Origin: DATAWZ01 sp036266975
GTDB taxonomy: Bacteria > Actinomycetota > Thermoleophilia > Solirubrobacterales > Solirubrobacteraceae
Assembly (NCBI GenBank): GCA_036266975.1
Contig: DATAWZ010000157.1
Location: 1 to 64,000 of the forward strand
Length of the DNA: 64,000 nt
Reading direction: 5' to 3'
In this document: piece after piece, positions 1 through 8,558 of the stretch
Layout: every line of letters starts with the position of its first letter
Numbering within the stretch: the first letter of the stretch is position 1
Translations under genes and position numbers: made by a program
The notes under the pieces: model-generated
Databases searched by the model: none
The model's input: only the letters and a program-made list of their open reading frames with translations
Told to the model about the DNA's origin: nothing

Positions 1-132
1 ATCCGGGCGAGGCCCCCACGTCAAACTGAAACACGGGCTCAAAGCACCAAGAAGCAACGCGACGTCAGCGAACGACGCCGCGAATCCTCCACCATTTTCA
101 CCCGACCCGAGTGGCCGGCGAAGCCGGCCAGG
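1..132. repeat. Hairpin-bearing segment abutting a truncated gene
   Basis: This stretch does not read like the coding sequence that follows it. It holds a perfect stem TGGCCGGC / GCCGGCCA with a GAA loop at 112-130. An 8-base word GCGAATCC (80-87) lies about 25 bases before the stem. The same word on the opposite strand (63641-63648) and comparable GGCC hairpins occur at 63571-63690, again where a gene loses its homology. A dispersed palindromic element is one reading; a contig-edge artefact is another. Confidence 0.35.
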
Positions 133-1078
133 AAAACTGAACAGCAATGGCACCGTCGACACCGCCTTCGGCGATGGCGGGACCGCGGTGGTGTCCGCGC
201 CGGGCTGTAGCCAGGCCTCCGCCGCGGCGGTGACCGAGGCTTGGAACGGCGACGTCGTCATGGCCGGCACGGCGACCTGCGGCGGCACCGACCGCCTCGC
301 CGTCGCCGAGCTCACGCCGAGCGGCGCGCCGGTGGGCGGCTTCGGCACGGGCGGCCTCGCGCTGCTCGCCGGGCCCTCGGGCGGCTACGGCGTGGCCACC
401 CAGCCCGACGGGAAGATCGCCGTCGCCGGCCAGACCGGCAACTCCAAGTCGACGTATCGCTGCCTGGTCGCCCAGCTGACGACGGCGGGCGCGCTCGATT
501 CGAGCTTCGGCTCGAAGGGCACCGTCCAGCCCGCGCCCAGCAGCTGCGTGGTCGAGTACAACGTCGCGGCGCTCGGCGAGGGCGACGTGCTGGCCAGCGG
601 CGCCGGGTTCACCAACCAGGTCGTGATCGAGGCGACCGAGCTGCTGCCCAGCGGCGCGCCGAACACGAGCTTCGGCACCGGCGCGGGCACGGCGACCATG
701 GACGACGGCAGCGTCGGCAGCCAGACGATGGCCGTCCTCGGCGACGGCGAGCTGCTGTTCGGCAGCACCCACGGGACCGTGGCGCTGATGACCGCCTCGG
801 GCGCGCCGGACACGACCTTCGGGAGCGACGGCGTGAGCACCCTCTCGGTGCCGGGCAGCTCGAACACCGCGGTCAACGGCGTGGCGGCGAGCTCGACCGG
901 CGGCGTGCTCTACGCCGCCGGGGCGACGGTGATCGGCGGACGCGACGAGCTGATGGTCGGCGCGCTGCAGGGCGTCGACCAGCCGGCCGCCGTCGCCAAG
1001 GCGGTCAAGGCGGCCAAGAAGACGGGCAAGGGAAGGCGCCGGCGCCACCGCCGGCACCGGAAACCGAAGCGGCACTAG
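2..1078 (+). CDS. Delta-60 repeat protein, 5' truncated
   Basis: The frame is open from base 2 without a credible start. Recognisable protein begins near base 137 with LNSNGTVDTAFGDGG. At least five copies of the pattern L-x-x-x-G-x-x-x-x-x-FG-x-x-G follow, for example LTPSGAPVGGFGTGG and LTTAGALDSSFGSKG. This is the delta-60 (NHL-like) repeat seen in predicted beta-propeller proteins, usually extracellular. The C-terminus is a very basic tail of K and R residues. The first 40 or so codons are non-repetitive and overlap a hairpin segment, so the native N-terminus, including any signal peptide, is missing. The first in-frame GTG is at 188 but starts inside a repeat. No enzyme function is implied. 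Confidence 0.6.
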   Translation, partial: SGRGPHVKLKHGLKAPRSNATSANDAANPPPFSPDPSGRRSRPGKLNSNGTVDTAFGDGGTAVVSAPGCSQASAAAVTEAWNGDVVMAGTATCGGTDRLAVAELTPSGAPVGGFGTGGLALLAGPSGGYGVATQPDGKIAVAGQTGNSKSTYRCLVAQLTTAGALDSSFGSKGTVQPAPSSCVVEYNVAALGEGDVLASGAGFTNQVVIEATELLPSGAPNTSFGTGAGTATMDDGSVGSQTMAVLGDGELLFGSTHGTVALMTASGAPDTTFGSDGVSTLSVPGSSNTAVNGVAASSTGGVLYAAGATVIGGRDELMVGALQGVDQPAAVAKAVKAAKKTGKGRRRRHRRHRKPKRH

Positions 1079-1086
1079 GGAGCGAC

Positions 1087-1413
1087 ATGTACCAGGCGAT
1101 CTTCGTGATCTATCGCAAGGAAGGGTGGACCCGCGAGCGGTTCATGGACTACTGGGTGAACACGCACATGCCAATCGCCAAGCAGGTCACCCAGATCCGC
1201 GGCTACACGGTCTTCCCGACGATCGGCGTGACCGGCGAGCTCGGCGAGCCCGCCGACGGCTTCGTGTTGCTGACCTTCGACTCCAAGGAGCACTTCCACC
1301 AGGTGCTGCGCAGCGAGGAGTTCCGCCCCGCGCTCGCGGACGGCGATGTGTTCACGCGGCACGTCGAGCGCTACACGGTCGACAAGCACGTCGGCATCCC
1401 GCTCGGGGTCTGA
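1087..1413 (+). CDS. EthD-like dimeric alpha/beta barrel protein
   Basis: This 108-residue protein begins MYQAIFVIYRKEGWTRERF and has the EthD pattern DYWVNTHMPIAKQ near residues 19-33. The EthD family belongs to the dimeric alpha/beta (ferredoxin-like) barrels. Members lie in degradation clusters for ethers, aromatics and polyketide-like compounds, mostly with undefined chemistry. The ATG at 1087 follows GGGAG by a few bases and lies 8 bases after the upstream stop. The frame is open further upstream, but that part is a shadow of the repeat protein. Its role may connect to the oxidative cluster starting at 5.3 kb; that is inference. Confidence 0.75.
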   Translation: MYQAIFVIYRKEGWTRERFMDYWVNTHMPIAKQVTQIRGYTVFPTIGVTGELGEPADGFVLLTFDSKEHFHQVLRSEEFRPALADGDVFTRHVERYTVDKHVGIPLGV

Positions 1414-1426
1414 TCGCTTCGGCCTG

Positions 1427-1463
1427 CGCGACTACGCCTCCGCGACTACGCCTCCGCGATTAC
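1427..1463 (+). repeat. 14-base tandem repeat
   Basis: The unit CGCGACTACGCCTC occurs at 1427-1440 and 1441-1454, followed by a partial third copy CGCGATTAC to 1463. It fills the gap between the EthD stop and the convergent nadE stop and overlaps the nadE stop codon. Confidence 0.7.
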
Positions 1464-3532
1464 TCGTGCGGCACGCCGGAGCGCAGCTCGGCCAGCCAGG
1501 CGTCGGCGTGCCCGTCGCTCGGCGCGCGCCAGTCCCCACGCGGCGAGAGCGAGCCGCCCGAGCCGACCTTCGGCGCGTTGGGGATCGCCGAGCGCTTGAA
1601 CTGGCTGGTCTGGAAGAAGCGCCGCAGGAAGACCTCGAGCCAGTGGCGGATGTCGGCCAGCGTGTATTCGTTGCGCCGGTCCGGTGGGATCAGGTCCGGC
1701 CAATCGCCCTGCTCGCGATCGCTCCAGGCCCGCTCGGCCAGGTAGGCCACCTTGCTCGGCCGGTAGCCGAAGCGCAGCGTGTAGTACAGGAAGAAATCCT
1801 GCAGCTCGTAGGGGCCGACGATGCTCTCGCTCGTCTGCGTCGGTGCCTCGCCCTCCGCCTCCGGCGCGGGGATGAGCTCGGGCGAGATCTCGGTGCCGAG
1901 CACGCCGTCGAGCACCGCGCTGACTTCGTCGCTGAACTGGGCGGTGTCGATCGACCAGCGCAGCAGGAACTGGATCAGCGTCTTGGGCACCGAGGCGTTC
2001 AGGCTGTAGTGGGACATGTGATCGCCCACGCCGTAGGTGGCCCAGCCGAGCGCGAGCTCGCTCAAGTCGCCGGTCCCGAGCACGATCCCGTGGTGATGGT
2101 TGGCCAGGCGGAAGAGGTGTGAGGTGCGCTCGCCGGCCTGGACGTTCTCGTAGGTGATGTCGTACTGGGGCACGTCCTCGGCGGCCGGGTGGCCGAGGTC
2201 GCGCAGCATCTGGGTCGCCGAGGGGCGGATGTCCAGCTCGCTGCCGCTCACGCCGAGCGCGTGCATCAGCGCGTGGGCGTTGCGCAGGGTCAGCGCGCTG
2301 GTGGCAAAGCCGGGCATGGTGTAGGCGAGCACGTTGGTGCGCGGCAGGCCCAGGCGGTCCATCGTCTGCACCGCGACGGTGAGCGCGTGCGTGCTGTCAA
2401 GTCCGCCCGAGACGCCGATCACGACCTTCTCGATGCCGGTGGCCGACAGGCGCGTCTGCAGCCCGCGGACCTGGATGTTGTAGACCTCGGCGCAGCGGGC
2501 GCTGCGGCTGACCGGATCGGCGGGCACGTAGGGGAAGCGCTCGACCCGCCGCCACAGCGGGCCCGGCTGGCGGGGCGGATCGAGCTGCCACTCGATCCGC
2601 CGCAGGCGCCCAAGGCGCCGGCGCAGGTCGTGGATCGAGTCGCCGTAGCTGCTCGTGGTGCGCCGGTCGGCGATCAGGCGATCGAGGTCGACGTCGGCGA
2701 CGACCAGCTCCTCCTCGTCGCTGAAGCGCGCCGACTCGGCGAGCAGCTGGCCGTTCTCGTAGATCAGCGCCTGCCCGTCCCAGGCCATGTCGGTGGTCGA
2801 CTCGCCCAGCCCCGCCGCGGTGTACAGGTAGGCCGAGATCGTGCGTGCCGACTGAGCCTCGCACAGCGAGCGGCGGTAGCCCTCCTTGGCGATCGTCACG
2901 TTGCTCGCCGACAGGTTGGCGAGCACGGTCGCGCCGGCCAGCGCGCCGTAGGTGCTCGGCGGGATCGGGGTCCACAGGTCCTCGCAGATCTCCACGTGGA
3001 CGATCAGGTCGGGCACGTCGCGGCAGGCGAACAGCAGCTCGGAGGCGAACGGGACGCGCTGGTCGAGCAGCGCCAGCTCGTCGCCGACCAGGTCTCGGGC
3101 CGCGCGGAACTGGCGCTTCTCGTAGTACTCGTGGTACTCGGGCAGGAAGCTCTTGGGCACCGCCGCGAGGATTCGCCCGCGGTGCACGGCGATCGCCGCG
3201 TTGAACAGGCCGCCCTCGGCGGTCACCGGCGCGCCGAGGAGGATCAGCGGGCGCAGCTCACGGCTCGCCTCGACCACCTGGGCGAGCGCCTCGTCGACCG
3301 CGTCGTGCAGCGCGCTCTGATGAAAGAGGTCCTCGCTCGAGTAGGCGGCCAGGCCGAGCTCGGGGAAGACGACGACGGCGACGTCGCTCTGGTCGGCGTG
3401 TCCGGCCAGCTCGATCGTGCGCTCGGCGTTGAAGCGCGGGTCGCCGATGCGCACGTGCGGGACCGCGGCGGCCAGGCGCACGAACCCGTGCGAGTAGGGC
3501 GAGCGAAATGGCGGCGCGGGGTCGGGCGGCAT
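1460..3532 (-). CDS. nadE: Glutamine-hydrolysing NAD+ synthetase
   Basis: The protein converts deamido-NAD+ to NAD+ using ATP, with ammonia channelled from glutamine. An N-terminal nitrilase-type amidase (about 1-300) shows the Glu-Lys-Cys triad in VVFPELG, PKSFLPEYHEYYEK and HVEICEDLW. The C-terminal synthetase has the PP-loop VIGVSGGLDSTHAL. At 690 residues it matches the long two-domain form known from mycobacteria (about 680). The frame stays open to 3583, but the Met at 3532 (MPPDPAPPFRSPYSHGF) fits homologues better. It converges with the EthD gene. It is a housekeeping enzyme with no obvious operon partner. Confidence 0.95.
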   Translation of the reverse strand: MPPDPAPPFRSPYSHGFVRLAAAVPHVRIGDPRFNAERTIELAGHADQSDVAVVVFPELGLAAYSSEDLFHQSALHDAVDEALAQVVEASRELRPLILLGAPVTAEGGLFNAAIAVHRGRILAAVPKSFLPEYHEYYEKRQFRAARDLVGDELALLDQRVPFASELLFACRDVPDLIVHVEICEDLWTPIPPSTYGALAGATVLANLSASNVTIAKEGYRRSLCEAQSARTISAYLYTAAGLGESTTDMAWDGQALIYENGQLLAESARFSDEEELVVADVDLDRLIADRRTTSSYGDSIHDLRRRLGRLRRIEWQLDPPRQPGPLWRRVERFPYVPADPVSRSARCAEVYNIQVRGLQTRLSATGIEKVVIGVSGGLDSTHALTVAVQTMDRLGLPRTNVLAYTMPGFATSALTLRNAHALMHALGVSGSELDIRPSATQMLRDLGHPAAEDVPQYDITYENVQAGERTSHLFRLANHHHGIVLGTGDLSELALGWATYGVGDHMSHYSLNASVPKTLIQFLLRWSIDTAQFSDEVSAVLDGVLGTEISPELIPAPEAEGEAPTQTSESIVGPYELQDFFLYYTLRFGYRPSKVAYLAERAWSDREQGDWPDLIPPDRRNEYTLADIRHWLEVFLRRFFQTSQFKRSAIPNAPKVGSGGSLSPRGDWRAPSDGHADAWLAELRSGVPHE

Positions 3533-3628
3533 GGCGCGCAGTATCGCGGGACGGGGGAGGCGAGGCCGGTCGCGCTCGTTCACGCCCTGGCCGGGCCTCG
3601 ATCCCGGTGCCCGACCGGCCCCGACCGC

Positions 3629-5167
3629 CTAGGCGGTGCCGGCCTGAGCGTCGATGAGCTCCTCGGCGGCGCGGAAGCGGTCGCTCCGCGGGCCCGCGCC
3701 GTTGGTCAGGCTCAGCTCGGAGGCCACGCGCGTGCCGACCTGCTCGTCGACCCGCGTCCAGTAGGCGGCGACCCGGTACTTCATGTCCTCGGTGACCTCG
3801 GCCGCGCTTGCGTGGCCGACGATGCCCGAGACCAGCGCGGTGCGCTCGGAATCGCCCATGACGTCGCGCACGAGCGTCCCCGGCTGCGCGAAGTCGTCAT
3901 CCTCGGCGTGCTTCGCGTAGGCGGTACGCGCCAGCTCGGCGGTGTCGACGTCCCAGCCGATCTCGTGGGCTCGGGTCGGGTCGGCCGCCGGGCCGCCGAA
4001 GGAGTTCGGCGCATACACCGGCTGGTCTGCGGCGTGCCGGTGGGTCATCGCCCCGTCTTTGTTGTAGGAGTGCACCGGGCAGTGCGGTCGGTTGATCGGC
4101 AGCTGCTCGTAGTTGGGGCCGATGCGGTGCAGGTGCGTGTCGTGATAGCTGAAGATGCGGCTCATCAGCATGCGGTCGGGAGACAGGCCGGTGCCCGGGA
4201 CCAGGTTGGACGGGTTGAAGCTCGCCTGTTCGACCTCGGCGAAGTAGTTCTCGGGGTTGCGGTCGAGTACGTACCGGCCCACCTCGATCAGCGGGTAGTC
4301 GCCCTGTGGCCACACCTTGGTGAGGTCGAACGGGTTGAATCGGTAGTCCGCCGCGTCCGCCCAGGGCATCACCTGCACGCAGAACGTCCACTCCGGGGCC
4401 TCGCCGCGGGCGATCGCCTCCCAGAGGTCGCGGCGGTGGTAGTCGGCGTCCTCGCCGGCGATGCGCGCCGCATCCTCGTCCGGGAGGGTTTCGATGCCCT
4501 GCCTGGTCTTGAAGTGGTACTTGACCCAGAACCGGTCGCCGCCGCCGTTGACCCAGGAGTAGGTGTGGCTGGAGTAGCCGTTCATCTGCCGGTGCGAGGC
4601 GGGGATCCCGCGATCGGACATCAAGATCGTCACTTGATGCGCGGACTCGGGGCTCAGGGTCCAGAAGTCCCATTGCATGTTGTTGCTGCGCACGCCGGAG
4701 TCGGGCAGGCGCTTCTGGGAATGGATGAAGTCAGAGAACTTCTGCGGATCGCGCACGAAGAACACCGGTGTGTTGTTACCAACCATGTCGAAGTTGCCCT
4801 CGTCGGTATAGAACTTCAGCGCGAAGCCGCGCGGGTCTCGAACGGTGTCCGGGAAGCCCTGCTCGCCGGCCACGGTCGAGAAGCGGGCGAACGTGTCAGT
4901 TCGCTTCCCGACCTTGGAGAGGAAGTCGGCCCTCGTGAACTCGGTCACATCGTTGGTGACCTCGAAGTACCCGTGGGCGCCGTTTCCCTTGGCGTGTACC
5001 ACCCGCTCGGGCACGCGCTCACGGTTGAAATGCTGCATCTTCTGGACGAGATAGTGATCGTGCAGAACGATTGGGCCCGGGGCGCCGACCGTCAGCGAGT
5101 GCTCGTCGCTCACGGCGGGGATGCCGGCGTCGGTCGTCGTCGCGGGGTGAGGCGCACGGTTGCTCAT
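3629..5167 (-). CDS. katA: Monofunctional haem catalase
   Basis: This 512-residue small-subunit catalase dismutates H2O2 in the cytoplasm. Visible hallmarks are the distal His in RVVHAKGNGAHGYFE, the distal Asn in MVGNNTPVFFVRDP and the proximal haem Tyr in SRIFSYHDTHLHR. The ATG at 5167 has AGGAG about 11 bases upstream, so it is preferred over the ATG at 5218 in the same frame. It stands alone, 55 bases or more from the flavin monooxygenase. P450 and flavoprotein uncoupling next door would generate peroxide, which may explain the placement; that is inference. Confidence 0.95.
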   Translation of the reverse strand: MSNRAPHPATTTDAGIPAVSDEHSLTVGAPGPIVLHDHYLVQKMQHFNRERVPERVVHAKGNGAHGYFEVTNDVTEFTRADFLSKVGKRTDTFARFSTVAGEQGFPDTVRDPRGFALKFYTDEGNFDMVGNNTPVFFVRDPQKFSDFIHSQKRLPDSGVRSNNMQWDFWTLSPESAHQVTILMSDRGIPASHRQMNGYSSHTYSWVNGGGDRFWVKYHFKTRQGIETLPDEDAARIAGEDADYHRRDLWEAIARGEAPEWTFCVQVMPWADAADYRFNPFDLTKVWPQGDYPLIEVGRYVLDRNPENYFAEVEQASFNPSNLVPGTGLSPDRMLMSRIFSYHDTHLHRIGPNYEQLPINRPHCPVHSYNKDGAMTHRHAADQPVYAPNSFGGPAADPTRAHEIGWDVDTAELARTAYAKHAEDDDFAQPGTLVRDVMGDSERTALVSGIVGHASAAEVTEDMKYRVAAYWTRVDEQVGTRVASELSLTNGAGPRSDRFRAAEELIDAQAGTA

Positions 5168-5273
5168 GGTCGGGTCTGCTCCTATGTCGTCAGGGTCGTT
5201 TGCTCCCACCCCGTTCATCTACCCCGCCTGCGGCGGCGGAACGCGACGATCGCGACGCCTTGCTCGGGGACGA

Positions 5274-7019
5274 TCAGGCTGGCATGAGGCCCTCGAGCTG
5301 GGCCTTGAGCTGGACGGCGAGGAAGCGCGAGTACAGCCGGCACTCGTTCAGGCCGCCACCCATGATCCACAGCCCGGGCTGGCCCGTGCGCGTCCACATC
5401 GCGCGCGCGAAGCCCTGCTCGTCAAAGCCCCACACCGGCCCGACGCGGTCGGCGACCGCGTCGCCGAGCAGGCGGCGGATGCCGACCTCCTGGGGCTCGA
5501 AGCCGGTGGCCAGCACGACGAGGTCGGCGCCGACCTCGCGCCCGTCGGTCAGGCGCAGGCCCCCGGCGGTGAAGGTCTCGATCTCGCGCATGTTCACCAG
5601 GCCGACGTCGCCGTCGGCGATCAGCTCCGAGCAGCCGACGTTGATGTAGTAGCCGCCGCCGTAGCGCAGGTACTTCATGTGAAAGCCGGTGCCGTCGGGC
5701 TCGAAGTCGGTCTCGAAGCCGGCGGCGTGCAGGCGGTCGAGCAGCTCGCGGTCGAGATCGCAGGTGCGTGCGGTCATCCACTTGTACGTGTCCACGAGCA
5801 CCGGGTAGGGGATGCTCGCGTAGATGAGATCCATGTCCTGCACCGGGCCCTCGGCGTACAGCGCGTAGATCATCACGCCGCTCGGTACGAGGCTGACGAC
5901 CGCGGTCGGCCCACGCTGGACGAGCGTGACCCGCGCCGCGTCGTTCTGGAAGAGCTCCTGCGCGATGTCGTGGCCGCTGTTGCCGGTGCCGACGACGATC
6001 GCCCGCCGGCCGGCGTAGGGAGCGGCGCCGCTGAACGCGGTCGAGTGCATCACCTCGCCGGCGAACGCGTCGAGGCCGGGCAGCGCGGGGACATGCGGGA
6101 TCCCGCTGTGGCTGCCGGTGGCGACTACCAGGTGGGAGGGGCGCAGCGTGCGCTCGCTGCCGTCGGCCCGGCGCGCGTGCGCGGCCCAGCGGCCGGCGCC
6201 CTCGTCGTACTCGGCTGAGAGCAGCGTGGTCGCGGTCCATACGTTGAGCTCCATGAACTCGGCGTAGGCCTCGAGCCAGCCGGCGAGCTTGTCCTTGGGC
6301 AGGAACGAGGGCCAGGTCGGTGGATAGGGCACGTAGGGCAGGGCGTTGGCGTAGATCTCGTTGTGGAGCGTCAGCGAGTGGTAGCGCCTGCGCCAGTTGT
6401 CGCCGACCCGTTCGTTGCGCTCGACGATCAGCGCGTCGACGCCCATCTGCCCGCAGCGCGCGGCGAGCGCCAGGCCGGACTGGCCGCCGCCGACGATCAG
6501 CACCTGCGGCTCGTGGTCGACGTACCTACTGGCCTTGGCGCGCTCGTCGGCCCAGTTGTCGCCGGCGAAGCTCTGGGCGTAGCGGATCCCGCTCGGGCGC
6601 CGATCGCCGCTGCGCTCCTCGAAGCCGTGCAGCTCCTGCAGCGCGGTGACCAGCAGCCACGCGCGGCCCTCGTGCAGCCGCACGAACGCGCTCGTGCGGC
6701 CGGCCTCGGTGTCGAAGTCGAAGAACGCCTCGACGACGTCGCGCCCGGCGCGGCGGAGCGCGCGCGGCCCGAGGCGCTCCGGGTTCACGCGCACGGCGCG
6801 CGGGCGAACGCGCGGCAAGGCGGCGGCGAGCGCGGCGCGGATCTCCTGCGGCCCGGCGAGCGTCCGGTAGGACCAGTCGAGGGTGAGGATGTCCTTCCAG
6901 TAGCCGTCGGCGTTGAAGCAGTCCTCGACCTTCGCGGACTCGAGCGCGCCCGCGAAGCGCGTGAGCCAGTCGGCGAAGACCTCCTCGGCTCCGAGGGCCG
7001 CAGCGTCGAGCGTGGCCAT
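5274..7019 (-). CDS. NTF2-like plus flavin-binding monooxygenase
   Basis: This is a 581-residue FAD/NADPH monooxygenase. An N-terminal region of about 150 residues resembles an NTF2/SnoaL-like cone. An FAD Rossmann motif VLIVGGGQSGLALAARCGQ comes next, and a second nucleotide motif AIVVGTGNSGHDIAQEL should bind NADPH. Between them lies RYHSLTLHNE, typical of the flavin-containing/YUCCA-like group. The ATG at 7019 overlaps the stop of the acyl-CoA ligase (ATGA), so it is translationally coupled as the third gene of the P450 operon. The substrate is unknown; a hydroxylation or Baeyer-Villiger-type step on a ketone or acid is plausible. Confidence 0.85.
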   Translation of the reverse strand: MATLDAAALGAEEVFADWLTRFAGALESAKVEDCFNADGYWKDILTLDWSYRTLAGPQEIRAALAAALPRVRPRAVRVNPERLGPRALRRAGRDVVEAFFDFDTEAGRTSAFVRLHEGRAWLLVTALQELHGFEERSGDRRPSGIRYAQSFAGDNWADERAKASRYVDHEPQVLIVGGGQSGLALAARCGQMGVDALIVERNERVGDNWRRRYHSLTLHNEIYANALPYVPYPPTWPSFLPKDKLAGWLEAYAEFMELNVWTATTLLSAEYDEGAGRWAAHARRADGSERTLRPSHLVVATGSHSGIPHVPALPGLDAFAGEVMHSTAFSGAAPYAGRRAIVVGTGNSGHDIAQELFQNDAARVTLVQRGPTAVVSLVPSGVMIYALYAEGPVQDMDLIYASIPYPVLVDTYKWMTARTCDLDRELLDRLHAAGFETDFEPDGTGFHMKYLRYGGGYYINVGCSELIADGDVGLVNMREIETFTAGGLRLTDGREVGADLVVLATGFEPQEVGIRRLLGDAVADRVGPVWGFDEQGFARAMWTRTGQPGLWIMGGGLNECRLYSRFLAVQLKAQLEGLMPA

Positions 7020-8545
7020 CAGGCGCCGGCCACCGATCGCTCCTGGCCGGCCCAGTGCGGGTCGCGCAGCGCGCGGCGCAGGATCTTGCCGACCGGGCTG
7101 CGCGGCAGCGGCTCGGTGCGCAACTCGACCGAGCTCGGCTTCTTGTAGGAGCCCAACCGCTCCACGCACGCGGCGCGCACGTCCTCGTCGGTCAGCGCGC
7201 AGTCCTCCGCGACGACCACGACCGCGTGCGGGGTCTCGCCCCAGCGCGCCGCCGGCACGCCGAACACCGCGACCTCGCGCACACCGGCCAGCTCGCTGAT
7301 CACCGTCTCGAGCTCCGCGGGCCAGATGTTGAAGCCGCCGGAGATGATCATGTCGTCCTTGCGGTCGACCACGTACAGGAAGCCGTTGGCGTCCAGGCGC
7401 CCGATGTCGCCGGTGAGCACCCAGCCGTCGACCAGTCGCCGCGCGGTCAGCTCAGGGTCGCGCCAGATCCCGTCCATCTGCCCGTCGCAGCGCACGGCGA
7501 TCTCGCCGGTCTCGCCCACCGGGAGCGGCTCGTTCTCCTCGCCACGGATCTCCAGCTCGGCGAACGGCATCACCCGTCCGGCGGCGGACATCGGGTCCGA
7601 GCCCTCGATCGTCGCGAACCAGTCCTCGGGGCCCATGAACACGACCGGCACGGCCTCGGTCTGCCCGTAGAGCTGGTAGAGCCTGTCGCCGAACAGGGCG
7701 TGCGCCGCCTCGGCCGTCGGGCGGCGGATCGGCGCCGCGGAGACGACGATCGCCTTCAGGCCCGAGAAGTCGTAGTTGCGGCCCTCGGCCAGCCGGGCGA
7801 GGTCGGCGAGCATCGTCGGCACCGCGAAGAAGTACCCGCCGTGGTGCTGGAGCAGCTCGAGCGTGCGCTCGGCGTCGAACTTGGGCTCGAGGATGCTCGC
7901 CCCGCCGGCGAGCCACACCGGCAGGAACAGGTAGCCGGAGCCGTGCGAGATCGGCCCGGCGTGTTGGCAGTGGTCGCCGGCCTGGATCGGGGGCAGGCCC
8001 AAGACCCAGTCACGCTCGGTGTTCATCCAGCGCCGGTGGCTGAACGCGATGCCCTTGGGCTTGCCCTCGGTGCCCGCCGAATGCCGGATCACGTACAGGT
8101 CGTCCAGGCCCACGTCGGGGTCGGGGTCGTCGGCCGACTGGGCGGCGAGCCAGGGCTCGTAGCTCTCGTCGCGGACGATGACCGCGATGCCGTCGGCGAG
8201 CCCTTCGACCTCGTGCAGGTAGGGGGGCGTGACCACGAGCGCGCGCGACTCGGTGCTTGCGAGCATGTGGCGGTGCGACTCGCGCGAGTTGCGCCGGTAG
8301 AGCGGCACGCGCACGAAGTTGCCGGCCGCGGTGCCGGTGAAGAAGTCGGCGGACTCCAGGCCGTTGTCCTCGAGCACCGCGACGCGGTCGCCGGGCTGCA
8401 GGCCCGCGGCGGCCAGGCCGTTGGCGAGGCGCAGCCCGCGCTCCCAGACCTCGGCGAACGTGCGTGAGCGCTCGCCCTCGATGACCGCGACGCGGTCACG
8501 GTGGAACGAGGCGGCGCGACGCATGGCGGACCTCACATCGAGCAC
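7019..8545 (-). CDS. AMP-forming acyl-CoA synthetase
   Basis: This 508-residue ANL-superfamily ligase activates a carboxylic acid as acyl-AMP and then acyl-CoA. The P-loop reads IRHSAGTEGKPKGIAFSH. Other hallmarks are YQLYGQTEAVP (A5), GWVLTGDIGRLD (A7), DRKDDMIISGGFNIWP (A8) and the C-terminal Lys in PRSPVGKILRR. The GTG at 8545 is preceded by GGAGGAG about six bases upstream, a site that lies in the last codons of the P450 gene. The middle position in the operon suggests it activates an acid produced by the oxygenases or the divergent aldehyde dehydrogenase. Confidence 0.9.
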   Translation of the reverse strand: MLDVRSAMRRAASFHRDRVAVIEGERSRTFAEVWERGLRLANGLAAAGLQPGDRVAVLEDNGLESADFFTGTAAGNFVRVPLYRRNSRESHRHMLASTESRALVVTPPYLHEVEGLADGIAVIVRDESYEPWLAAQSADDPDPDVGLDDLYVIRHSAGTEGKPKGIAFSHRRWMNTERDWVLGLPPIQAGDHCQHAGPISHGSGYLFLPVWLAGGASILEPKFDAERTLELLQHHGGYFFAVPTMLADLARLAEGRNYDFSGLKAIVVSAAPIRRPTAEAAHALFGDRLYQLYGQTEAVPVVFMGPEDWFATIEGSDPMSAAGRVMPFAELEIRGEENEPLPVGETGEIAVRCDGQMDGIWRDPELTARRLVDGWVLTGDIGRLDANGFLYVVDRKDDMIISGGFNIWPAELETVISELAGVREVAVFGVPAARWGETPHAVVVVAEDCALTDEDVRAACVERLGSYKKPSSVELRTEPLPRSPVGKILRRALRDPHWAGQERSVAGA

Positions 8546-8558
8546 GGCGAACTCCTCC

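Noticed and set aside
3560..3625. GGCCGGTC / GACCGGCC hairpin between katA and nadE
   Set aside because: The arms are about 45 bases apart and there is no T tract. In this base composition such pairs are expected by chance.
2189..5287. A 1032-codon open frame on the plus strand, antisense to nadE and katA
   Set aside because: It mirrors two well-supported genes. Its protein is Arg/Ala/Val-rich without domains, which is the usual effect of high GC at third positions.
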